Shown one piece after another: positions 22,502-35,800 of a stretch of DNA of 64,000 nucleotides. Location of the stretch: assembly GCA_030620095.1 (NCBI GenBank), contig JAUTXW010000349.1:1836001-1900000 (forward strand), read 5' to 3'. The notes beneath the pieces are model-generated. The model made no database searches. It had not been told where the DNA came from and saw nothing but the letters and a program-made list of their open reading frames with translations. Positions within the stretch are counted from its first letter, which is position 1. Each line of letters opens with the position of its first letter. This stretch comes from Kuschelorhynchus macadamiae (lineage: Eukaryota > Arthropoda > Insecta > Coleoptera > Curculionidae). Position numbers and translations under genes: made by a program.

Positions 22502-22626
22502 GTATTAACATTTCTCTCTCTCCGTCGCCGAATGTGTACAGTAACTCCAGTACAAGCCCATGTGGAAGTGAAATTCCACCGGAAATAGTTGAAAGATATC
22601 ACAGAGCGTTAATTGAAGATAGTACC
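22502..22626 (+). CDS. Host gene exon 1 (of those resolved)
   Basis: Entered with two bases of a split codon and left at phase 0. It encodes a Ser/Pro-rich piece (SPSPNVYSNSSTSPCGSE) and a helix (PPEIVERYHRAL). Donor is GTAAGT. Acceptor is TTTTTTTAG. Upstream exons must exist, because there is no start codon. Confidence 0.82.
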
Positions 22627-25600
22627 GTAAGTTCCTCAGATTTATTTCTTCTAATTCTTTTCTTACTTTGAGGTTCCAATTAGTAAAATAATTATTAAAA
22701 CATTTTAGTCAGATTCGGAGTCCAGGCCATCCAGATGGACCCGTGTTCGCAAAGCGTTCTTGAACCGTGACCATAGACCCGCAAAACATCTACAATCATC
22801 TCTAAATGATGAAAGTAAATCGGAAGAAGCCAACGTTGAAGAAGAAATCCAGAGGAATTACAAAAATTTGCAGAAAAAACTTAGTTTGGAGTTCCAGGAA
22901 AAAGTTTGGGAATGGGAAAGATTAAAACAGGTAAAGTTCTTTTCTTGATATTTCCTTGATTCCTGAAATAAGAATTTGAGTGTAGACCCATGTTGACCAA
23001 TAAACTAATAAAAGTGAAAATGTTCGACAGCGTCGAACTGCGATTGGTTTGTTAAATCTGTTTTACTTAACACTTATTCTAATATCATTTTAGAATCAAA
23101 GTGAAATAAAGCAGGCAATATTTGTCATTACCAAATTTTATTAAATCATTTTATATTAAAAAAATATATATAATAAAAAATCGGCAATTCCGTCTTTACC
23201 CACAACTTCCCTACGCACAGATAATATAGTCTATATGTGCATATAATCATAATATTAATAACTTTATAAAAACCCTATAAAATGTTATTTATTTGTTTTT
23301 TTACTTTTTAATTTTATTAGTTATAAAAATACACAATGAATTTGGATTTTTTTTGTTACGCGCCTCGTAGATATCTTCGAAGTAAAAAAAATCCTGTAAA
23401 ATTTGAGCTCTTAATTAAAGTTTTAATGGAAAATACTTGCAATTTTTTTGTAACTGTGATTAAAACTGATGAATCAATTTGAAATTGTAGCATGGTTGTA
23501 GCTGATATTATTGGCAACAAACCCGGAAAATTATATATTTTTTATTCATTATTCTTTTATATACCAAGTTAATAAATATGACGAACTTTTCTTAGTTAAA
23601 ATATTTTCGTAATATCACTCAAAATATGAACTAATTTTTTTTTCATATACCAGTTTTATTTCCTATTTTCATTTGAAATAAAATATATTTTTCAATTTTT
23701 TGTTTAAAATATGTTCTTTCGGTCTTTTAGTCATTCTTTCTATTTCTATCGGGCTGCCTAAAAATTATCAGTTGATTAATACAATGAAATACCATAATTT
23801 TAACACTAATTAATTTTCTCTTCTACCTCGAATAATAATTATTATCGACGTTCTTATTCATACTTTATCTTCAAGAAAAATCTCGGCCACTGTAGTTATA
23901 TTGGAAAAATAATCTTTAAATTTACATATGATTATATTTAACTGAAGATTAGTTTTCAAATAATATTGATTAATGTCAATATTTGTACTTATAAATTAAG
24001 ATACTTTTTAATATCTATAATATTATACAACGACACAACAAGAAAATACTTGTTCCGTGCAGTCGCTGTTATCATTTTATAGTAAAATACTACACAGTGC
24101 TTTTAGGTGTTATGCTATGAAGTGACATCAGAGACATTATTAAATATTTGTTAATCGATACTTAAAATTATCGATACTTTCGAGTACAGTCGACAGTTGG
24201 TAGTATTATTGCATCCCTAAGAATATATTTTATTAAGTTGACGTTTGTATTGAGTTACATGACGTTGGTAATTAACGCGGAAAATTCGAAGTTTGGGATG
24301 AGATGTCATGCTCAGGGTAATGGCATTCGTTATAGAGTTTTTTTGCCTTGCATTGTTAAGATGGGAAGAAATAAAAAGAATATAAGAGGCTGAAAGCGGA
24401 TTTTGACAGAGCTGTCAAGTTGGAGGAGATTTCCTTTTAATAGGTACGAATGAGTGATATATGTGTTGCCTATGGCTAACCTCTTTCAGATAACATTGTG
24501 TTTTCTGGGGAGGTCAGCGAAGTGGAAGACTTCATCGAAAGTTTATTACTGTTCTCGTACATGCCCCAACCCATATGGTTGAAACTAGAGGTATATTTAT
24601 AAAAATCTGTTATAGGAAGGAGGGAGGAGATGATGGTTCCATCGTGGGATGCCCATATAACTTGGCACCCAAAAGAAGAAGATGCTTATAGGACGAAGAG
24701 TGGCTATGTGTAGGAAGTCGGTATATCAAAGAGTGTGTGAGACAAGGAGATCTTATTGATTTGAAGGCGCTCAAAGAGCTTGAGATAAGAACGAAACTGC
24801 CTTTACGAAAATGCTTTACTATAATATGCTTAAGCCCTTCCCGGATGGCTAGAAATTTTCTAAAACTACAGAGTCTTCTACCCCATCTAGTGTCTTAGAA
24901 CCATCAGTGAACAGCATTTGAGAAGAATTTAGATATTTAGATAAGATGAAATTTAATTTGAATCTGATTTGGGAGTGATAGAAAATGGTTTTATTGAATT
25001 ATTGAAAATTTATTTGGCGGGGGAACGTGCAATAACCCATGGTGGGAAAATAGGAGGGGTAAGGGGCTCAAAAAATGGAATGGTGATATTTTGAGAAGAG
25101 GTGAGGTTCTTAAACCTGTCATTTGCTCCTCTCCTCATTGGTAATATTTGGACGTATTGTGTTGGAAGGAATGAAAAGCTTGTGGTGGTCTAAAAATGAT
25201 TTTACGTTACGAGTAAAATAAACTTTTCACTTTTGTTAATATAAATTTAATGAAAATCTGAACTTTTCTTTATTTACAAGATTTTAAATTACTTAAAAAG
25301 ATGGTGATAGTACGAAAATATCTGAAGTGAGAAAATTTTGTCATATTTATTGACTTGGTAGATAAGGAAATAATGAATAAAGAAAATTGCACTTTTTAGG
25401 GTTTGTTCCGAACAATATCAGCTAGAAGTGTGCGAAATTTCAAAATGATTAATCAATTTTTACCAGGGTTACAAAAAAATTGCCTGTATAAAAAAAATGC
25501 CTGTATTTTACATTTAAAGTTTTCAGGATTTTGGGTCAAGCGTTAATAGTAAAATTAAGAGCCCAAATTTTCCAGGATTTTTTTTTCATAGGTATACTCG

Positions 25601-28600
25601 TAAGGTATGTAGGGGGCGCATAACAAAAAATTCCAAAATTATTGAAATAAGAGGGATGTAGAATGAATTTTCCGATTTTTTGTTTTAAATATAATCCTTA
25701 CCTTGTAGTTAAAAACATGTTTAAAACAAAAAAAAACTTTTTTGTTTTAAACATGGAATTTTTTGGAGGTGAAAATTAAAGAAAAATTTAGTAATTCTCT
25801 GTTTAAGTATTTATTATGGTGATTTGTATGCTTAGGATTTAACAGCAAAACCTATTAGACTAAAGCTCTTATCATAAAATCAGAACGTGATTCCAACAAT
25901 ATTTTCAGAACTCACCTGGAATATCAGGAACACCTACCACGTGCAGCTATGCAGAGGATAATCGAGATCTATTTTATATGAAAAAGATGGAGGAATTCCG
26001 AAAATTCAGAAATCACTCTCCAACAGGAAAACACAGGTATATGTTTTCAGTATTTTTTTTGTACCTTAGATAATGTTGTCAAAATTAAAGTACAACATAA
26101 ACCAAGCTAGTCTAAAACTACAATCTTATGCCGCATCCACCAAACGGACAGTTTGTTTTTAGAAACGAAAAGGCACGTACGCGAAGAAAAAAGCGCAACA
26201 AATCATAAACTCTTTTTCAACCAAACGAACTCAGATTCAGTACGAGTTTTTGATCGTTTCTATTAGAGAGATAAGTGGGTCATTTTTGAAATACTTATGT
26301 TAAATCAACATGTTCAACGAAGAAGATTTTCTTATTATTGCTTCGTTTGTGCTGAGATCTTTGAAATAGGGTTGTGAAAATATTTCTGTACTAATGTTAA
26401 TTATTTATTGATGTTACGAGTATTGCTTAGTTGCTTTTATATTAATATCATTATTATTTTAGGAGAAGCAAGCCAAGCCAATAGAAATATAGGGTTAGAT
26501 CATCAAAAAATGAACCTCAAAATGATAACATTGAGCCAGTGGCGGTTTGCTAAAGCTGCAGGACTGGTCACAAATTTGTTTATTTATTTATTTGTATGTG
26601 GGTGCAAACCAATACTAATCTAAACTAATCTTAGAATGGTTATATGAATAAAAAAAACTATAAAAATAGTACAATTAAAAAAACACAAAACAAATATATA
26701 CAAACAATATCAATGATAAATAGACAACGTACGGAACATATTTAAACACTTCCCTCTTGAATGAAGAGAGGGTAGAAGAGAATAGGTTCAGGGATGGAGT
26801 GTTACTAGCAAGGTCGATTGACCCCGATTGGAAAAAATTTGTTCCATGGTTTGTTCTATGGAAAGATTTATAAAATGTGTAAGATGAAAGTGTGGATCTA
26901 GCAAGAACATGTAGATGATATATTTGAAAGTAATGCAACGCAAGAGTATTATTAAGTCACGGTGATCTCTTCTTGTTAAAAGGGGTCCACACACAAGAGG
27001 TGTACTCCAAAATCGGCCTAACCAACGCACAGTAGAGCAATCTGGTGGAAGAAAGAGCAGATGAAGATGTGCTGCGCTTTCAAAAAATAATAATGATAAA
27101 CCAGTTTTAATTTCTTCATAGTTTCGTTCACTTTGGCAAAGCGCTTAAACAATACCCCAGAAGATATATTACCTAATCTGATAATGCATAATATATTACC
27201 TACGTTAAACAGCCGTTGTCGCACTGCGAAGTGGCTATCCCATAGCAGCTCGTAGCAAACACATGTGATATGCTTTGTGTTCTTGAAGCGACCTGACGAT
27301 GATACCTAGCTAGCGGGCTAAAGCAAAGTTTACAGAATTAAATATTATTTGCAAAATTTGACTAGAGTCTTGATTTGGAGTTATCAGAATTATGCAAATA
27401 AATCGCTTCACCTATAAAAACGTCCATCCATGACCCTCCGAATCAAGAAAGTGCTTTCAATCTTCCAGTCCTTCTGGTGCCTGGACCTAGTGAGGGAGAA
27501 TGATTAGACTAGATTTTTTTCTATCCAAACAACAAGCAGAATTTCGCTCAGGATATGGATCAAATGACACTTTCTAACGATAAAGGTTCTAATTGAGAAA
27601 TGAATAGGATGCAATAAGCCTTTTATAATTGTATTTGTGGACTACGAACCGGCCTTCGATTCGGTAGACCAACAAAAACTTCTGGAAGCACTCGCCAAAT
27701 GCCGAATCGACCACCGATACTCTGCAATCATCCAACATATATACGAAAATGCCACAGGAAATGTTAGAACACCGACCAATCAACACACAAATTAAAAATC
27801 GAAAGAGGTTTAGAACAAGAAGATACACTCTCTCCTAAACTGTTCATAACCCTCCTAGAAACCATGTTAAAAAGGATAAATTGGGAATCTATGGGAATAA
27901 ACAACGACGGCGATAAATAAGTCATCTCGGTTTTGCAGATGATATTGTCCTAATAACAGACAACATACGAGAGACACAAAATATGCTACAAATGCTCCAC
28001 GAAGCATCAGAGAACGGTGGTCTAAAAATTAATTTATCAAAATCTTAGTTCAGAACAAATCTGGTAATAAGTGACTCCCAAAAACTCAATAACAAAAAAA
28101 TCGGAACAAGTTCACACTTATAAATATCTGGGCCACGAATTAGCATCAGGTGAGATAACAGATGCATAAAATATATCTTAGAATAGGTCTATCTGGTCCG
28201 GTATTTGAGAAGCTCAGGGACATATTCAGACCAGATATTCCAATTTGCTTAAAACGAAGAGTCTTTGACCAATGTCTGTTACTGGTGTTCACTTACAATG
28301 ACCAAGAAAAACATACATAAGTTCCAGGTTATGCGACGAAAAATGAAGAGATCAATATTGGGAATTACCCTTAGAAACAAAATCCCCAATAAATCAATAA
28401 GAAATAAAACGAGGCTAAATTACGCTGCCAAAGTCATGCTACACCTCAAATGGAACTAGGCGAGACGACAGAATGCCAGACGACAGACGGACGAACTAGA
28501 AAACTTGTGGAATGGAGACCAAGAGACGAGGCATACCGAAGCAGAGGAAATGGTGGCTGGACGGATGACATAAAAAGAGTAACAGGAAACTGGATCCAGG

Positions 28601-31600
28601 TCGCACAGGAAAGAAATAAGGGAGGCTTTCGTCCAGCAGTGGACAGTATAAACTAATGATGAAGATGATGAATATAAAAACTTGCATGTTATTAATTAAG
28701 TACTTCCACCCAATATAAAATCTGCGTGCCAACAAAGCACTCAGGTAGAAATTGATCACCGTTTTCACGAAGCAGATTGAATTTCAAAACACGTTGAAAC
28801 CTTTTGATGTTACCACTTCCAGTGGGGACACGGAACACGAAACATAAACAGTCGCCAAACCTCGAGTCTTAAAAAAGATTCTGAAAAGTCGAAATTACGT
28901 TTTTTCGACGCGTATTTTTGTTTTATCTCGGTTTTGTCCGTTTGGTGGAAAACTGGCATTAAATAGTAGGGTGAAGTTCAATCATTCGTGAAAGTTAAGC
29001 GTTAATACGTCAACACGTGAAATGTTCGTGCGAAAGAGTAGGGGTATTCAGGTATCTGAAATATCTATACTGGACTTGCTTAAGACTTCTTTGTTACGCT
29101 CGTTCGTTAAATATCCCTTTCTTCCCATGTTGTTCTTGGTGAAGGATTTTAGCTCCTGACTATAGTCTTTATTGTAATAATGTTTAGGAATATTTGATCT
29201 TGATGTTTTTACCTTTTGTATATTTTTTATGTTATTTAATTCTATATTAAGAGATTTCTTAGTTTCCTCAATATAAGATTTATGACACTCACAGGGAACT
29301 TGATAGATAATATTATTTGTAGCTGGTAGTAGTTATGAGGGAGCTAAATGGTTGGCTAAAAAAATTAACAAATAATAATATTTCCATTTAAATTAAAGAA
29401 TAGTATCCACGTAGCTCATAACAATTTCATATTTAAAAAGGACCTTGGATAAAATCAGATACGTTTCAAGAGTTTATAATATTAAAAGTGTTTTCAAGTC
29501 GGAAAACATTTAATTTTTTTAGACTTTCAAAAACCACTAAATTTTCTTATTAGCGTTTAAACCTCGGCTTAAACCCTGAAAACAAAAGCACTATAACGAA
29601 CTTTATTACTTTGTACTTAGGTAATTCCTGGGTCATATTTTATTACGCTGAATGCTTAATACATTTTTAGGTGCATACAAATGACCAGAGAGTATGAGCT
29701 ACCGCCTGATTTTAAGAAAAAGCTTCAAGAGTGGGAGAAAATCAAGAAAAGCAGCGGCAGTGGGGGAACCAGAAAAAAGCTGGGAGAAATTACTAAATGG
29801 AAAAGCTTAGGACCTAGGTATTGACCCTTTCTATTAATAGATATTTCAAGAGCATAAAGAGTAGCAAGTGTAGTAAAGGTGGAGGGCCAAGCCCTCTTGT
29901 CCTCATCCCCTGTTCATTTCACTCTTACCCAGTACTTAACTCTTTGCTTGCAACTTATCCCAATCAACGGTCTTTAATTTCTTTTCAAATAGGATACTTA
30001 AAAGTAAAGTATAAACTGAGAACTAAGTCGAAAAACATAATATTAAACAGTAGTCGTATTCAATGAAGCGCGTAAGTTTAGTGCCAACCCATCAATACAT
30101 GAAAGGTTCATACGAAAGGGTAGGGAACTCCATACATCTGGAATATACATACTGGGCATGCTTAAGACCTCTTTGTTATGCTCGTTCTATAAATTACCTT
30201 TTCTAATGAATTTGCGACCAACATCTCAATGACTATATACTATAATAAGAACAGTGCATTTTCTGGGATGTTCACAGGACCGCATTAGGCAATAATAGTA
30301 AAACTAGTAGCGTAGTGACCGACAGCTCACACTTCCATGATTTCTTACTAAAATATGTAGCAAAATATATTTCAAATCAGAAAGCAACACTATTTGTAAT
30401 TCATTTAATTTAAAGATTTACATATTCAGGTCAACCGATCATTCGCCCGTTTTTGAATATCCTACTCTAACTGATGAATTTCGTAAGAAATTGGAAGAAT
30501 GGAGGCAAATAAAAGCATCTGGAGGGCCAATGGCGAACGCGGAACAAAAAAAGCTCAAAGACAAAACACCGAGTCCAAAATTAAGCAGGTATGTTCGATA
30601 CTGTATTGTAAGGATTCACATCATGTATTTTAAAATACTTTGCGTAATTATTAATACCCCTTAACTATATTTTAGCTATACACTATTAATTGTGTTATTT
30701 TTCTACGTTTACAGCAAAGGGCGAATGACTTATTTGCCAAAGCTCAGTTACTCAAGGCTCATATTGCTCCGATTATTGTTGGGTGCACATTTTTTGCCTT
30801 AAAAAATATATAACTATTCCTATATGTTTTCTTTATGACGTCAAATTACCGAGATATTTATATCTGCTGTGTACACATTACTTTCGTTTTGCTTCATGAA
30901 AGTTAATGATCAGAAACTTATGCCGAGTCTTCTAAAAAAATCCAATGCCGACTTTGACTTTTTTTTAATGTAGGAATATTATTTATATTTGATATGCTTT
31001 CTTATACATATCTAGGAAGCTTATAATTAGTTGAAGTGATAAAAGGAGTATATAATAGTAAGTCTTTTTAATATTATGAGTTTAATTTTTATTAATTTAA
31101 GGAAAAATTCATCCCCAAAACAAAGCAAGAAAGGAAAAGATTCCAACAAAGAGTTGCATTGGTTTGAAAAAGAACTTGGCAAAATAGAGAAAGAGAAACA
31201 AAGGCTAGAAAGAGAGAGGCAAAAGTTCATTGAAAGAGAGGAAAGGTAGGTTACCAACATGTAATAAATTGATTAATTCGCAAAGTGTAAATTGGTTTTT
31301 CTAATTGTTATATAATTCGTATTATCAAAAAAAGGTCATGAATATTATTATATATCTATTATAATGTTTATGTATGAGTTAGATCGAAGGTGATTTTTTT
31401 GGCCGAACACGAAGCCGATGCCGAAATCCTATTTTGACATTTTGAACTAGCAATTCGTCATATTACGATAAGCAGAATTTGAGGTTGTGTTTTTAATTAC
31501 AATGGGAAAACTGATAAATAAAAATAAAAATACTTGTGACTAAAAGCGGTATTATTAAAAACTCGTAACAACTTTTTCTTTGATACAATAAGAAAAAATC

Positions 31601-32752
31601 GTTAAATTGGCTTTTACCCGGAACTTTCCTCGTAACGGAGTTCACCACACACATAATACAATTTTTATGTACATATGTAGTTATTTGATAAAAACTCTAC
31701 ATATATTATACAAATATTCATATTGTCACTTTTCTCGATAAAGTGAAAAATTTCATTACGCGGAAAGTTCTGTTACAAGTTAAAAGAGCCTTACCTATTT
31801 TTGTCTCCAGTACCCGGAGCTTACACCTTCTAATAGAACTATCGTATTATTACAATTTATACAATATATAAAGTTATTGGCAAATAAATATATGTAGTGT
31901 TTAAAATGTTTAAATTGTGTTTGTCTAGCCGAAAGTCACTATTATCTTGAATAGTTATATTGCGCATGCGCAAATGAGAAGTTGTTTTATCTACATATAT
32001 AAAAACCATTCAGAATGAAACAAATATAATTGTTTATCCCCACAACTTTTTGGGCAAGACCTAACATACATATAAATACATTCATTTGCTTATCATACCT
32101 ACTTAAACTATATTACGATTAACATACTACAGTATAACATATTTTAAAGTTTGCTTTTATTTGTTGTTAATTTATTTTAAATTTAATATTTTTATTATTT
32201 TTTATTTTTTGTAAATTTATTTACATATTCTGTAAAAAAATCAAAGATGGGTCTTTATTATGGAAAATGGGATTTATTATTTTACCGAATTTTTAAACAT
32301 TTAGTTAAGACGCCATTTTGATACGTAAAATTGACAAAATTTCCAGTTCATGCCCATTTCACACTTAATTTTTGTGCAAAATTTCAACTTAATTGGACTA
32401 GTAGTATTTTGGTAATGATATTTTAAACATTTAGTTAGGCCGCCGTTTTGTTTTCTCCCTATAATTTTTTTTTCTATTTTATCAGGCCGGCAATATTATC
32501 CCCATATGACCCTTCATTTTTTATCAAAATTTAAAGCCAATTGCACCCGAAGTAGTAAGAATATGCTGAATTAACGTTTAACAAACGTCAGTCTTAACAC
32601 CTAATTAACGTAAGATAGACGTTGATATTTAAGTCAAATATCAGTGTTAAATTGATGTCAAAGTATAAGGCTAGAGACGTCAAAAGTGACGTTAAAGTTA
32701 CTTCTAGGCGACGTTAAAACGACGTTGATTTAAAGTGGACTTGGAACTGGCA

Positions 32753-32808
<56 letters not shown>

Positions 32809-35800
32809 GTTTAGTTTTGTTTTAGTGCTTAACTTTAACCAATAAATTAATTTAATTTATTGTTAGCGTTTGTTCCTACAAGGAACGTACATAGAGTAAG
32901 ATAAATAAAACTATTCTGGAAAAAATGTTGCTAAATAATATATTGCTATCTTTGTCAAACACATTGTTAAACCATTCCTTTAATTGAAGTACATACGTCT
33001 ATTATAACAATGATAGAACTTTTTTTTTTCTCCTGTACTAAACTTTACTTGATATATATTTCTTGACACCCACGTGCATTGAATTTGAGCAAAAAAATAT
33101 CAAATATAAGTTGGCTTCAAAAACATTGATATAATTTTATTTCTTTCGCATAATTTCGAAGATTTAAAAATAGACTTCACATCAACGTCGAAGTTCGTTA
33201 AATAACGTAAAATGATAAAGTGCGGGACACGAAAGAAAACTGGCAGAGTCAATCGGTTTAAGAAGGTCGGCCAAGAAATCTCTTTAAACCAGTGGTGTCC
33301 CGTCGTTCTTTAAATAATATGGCTTTCCTTTTTGACTATACGCAATTAAGATAATTAAAAATTGTAACTATGCTTATTGACCCTTTATCTATATTTGTCT
33401 GTTTTCTTTCGTGTACCGCACTTCTATATCTATTTGTGTTGCAAAAACGGCGAACTTTCGAATTTTAAAATGATTTAATTTTAATTTTTCTTGATCGATT
33501 TATCTATAAATATATTTTTTCTTGAGTTCTGTCATTAACGGTTCCCGGGCTACTGCCTACGTCCACTATTACTGGACCACCCAGTATAGTGATACACGAT
33601 TTACAAGTCCAGATTTTATAAGGGCAGCCAGCATCAGGTTCAGTGAACAAGATTTATCAAAATTTTAATTTATGCAGTTCGACTTTTGTCATATTACTTT
33701 ATACAGGAGCCGTCATTGTGAAGTACTATACAGGGCGTTTCCTAATTGCGTGCTGATGTTAAAGGGGGTGTTTTTATGTCCTAAAACTCTTAACTTTTGA
33801 GATACAGAATGGTAAAGTTTAAAAAGAAAAAATTTTTTTTTTATCCCAATTCTGATGCTATTGTAGATAACTGCATGAAATTTGATACACATCTTCTATG
33901 CATTAAGCAGCATACGGATTTACCCAGGTTAATTACATATGCACGCCACTGGTAGACATTTCAAAAATTGATTGTTAATAAAAAATGCCCTTTTATGCAT
34001 AAAAGACGTGTATCAAATTTCACACAGTTATTTATCTATAATAGCATCAGAATTAGGATTAAAAAAAAATGTTTTTTTAAAACCCTGTATCTCCAAAGTT
34101 AAGATTTTTAGATTCATATTAAACTTTTTTCTTAGAATCACCCCCCTTTAACATTAGCACGCAATTAGGAAACGCCCTGTATAGTACTTCACACTGACGC
34201 CTCCTGTACAAAGTAATATGACAGACGGGGACAAACGGTCATTTTTGGCACACCCGAATAGTCCAAAGTCGAACTGCATAAGTTGAAATTTTGATAAATC
34301 TTGTTCACTCGAATCAGTGCTGGCTCCCCTACTATAACTACATTGATGTGTTAATTTTGGAAAGCTATGAGTTCTGTAGTTTTTCAAATATTAATTGCAA
34401 TATTAAATATTTTTTGACACACGGTATTGAACAGAAAATTAATTATTTTGAAGCGGTTTATTGACAGCTACTTTATGAATAATTTTACAAAATATATGAA
34501 AAAAAAACTAAGCCATTTTTCAGGTTGACGGCTGTGATTCTAATGGTTCGATTCCCTCTAAATCGTCGTCTTCCTCTGAAAATGATGAGGTTTCGTCGTC
34601 ACTACTTGAAGATCCCAGTGTCATCTACTTCCCAGTATTTATCTTCAATAGAACGAACATGTTTAACATACGATTTCCAATTTTCAGCCGATATTGAGTC
34701 AATCGCTTCTAATGTTATTTTATTTAAATTTTTAATTGAAAGTTCACCGATGTTGCGCTCTCGAATATATTTTTTTACTCCTGCCCATGCAAGTTCAATA
34801 GGGTTGAGGTCGCACATGTATGGAGGCAGCCTTAAAGGTGTATGACCGAGGTTACGTAAAAGACCGTCAATTTTATATTATTTTTCACTAGGCTTGTTGG
34901 CTGATATTACTTCATATAATTGATATTTTCTCCATGTTGGATCACATACAACATTGTTCGATTTAAGCTACGATATCATATGAGCTTTTGTAGAGTATTT
35001 AGTTGGCACTTCATCTTCTACGTGAGGTTGATAAGACGCATTATTCATTACCACGACTGATTTGGGAGGAACGTAGAAGCTTCTCGAGCAACCACTTTTC
35101 AAAATTATCTCTATTCATCTGTTCATGATAGTCTCCAGTTGTTAGTCCCGAGCGAAAAACTAAAGCGGCACCTGGAACAAATCCGGCTTCGGAACCAGCA
35201 TAAACTATAATAAAGCGACGACTAGAGCGGATTCCCTGAACAACACCTGCAACACTTTCAATTTGCCAGCATTTGTTCACTGTCATATCATTATCTACCC
35301 AGGTTTCGTCTAGATACACAATATTGCGTTCTTCTTGCCTATATTACCTTACAGTTAATAGATATTTCACCTGCCAGTGAAAAATATTTGGTCCCTCAAT
35401 GAGCAATTTTCGTTTATTTTGGCACTTGCACCAAACAAAACCATTTGATCGTAAAAGCCAATTTAAGGTTTTATACCCCTACGTAAAATCTATTTTGTTC
35501 TTTACAGCACGAAGTAGGGGTTTGCAGGTCGGATCATTCTTCAAGTTTATATAAAAATCCTCTATTGTTCGTCGAATTACTTGAAAATCACCATCGTCAA
35601 TTTTATCTTTGTATGATAATCGGGGTCTTTTTTTACCAGGAGATTTTAAAAGTGAAGTAGAACATAGAACACATTATGTTCTCTTGGAATTTTTCTTACA
35701 CTATTTTCCGAAACACCAGTGTAAAATGCAGCGCGTTCTGTCCGATTTTGAATTGGAATAGTTAAACTATTATTTTCAGCTTCTCTAGTACAGACCTCTA

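Noticed and set aside
30715..30800. Possible extra host exon after a TTTACAG at 30712-30718
   Set aside because: It would have to end without a donor in frame, and exons 5 and 6 already join in phase.
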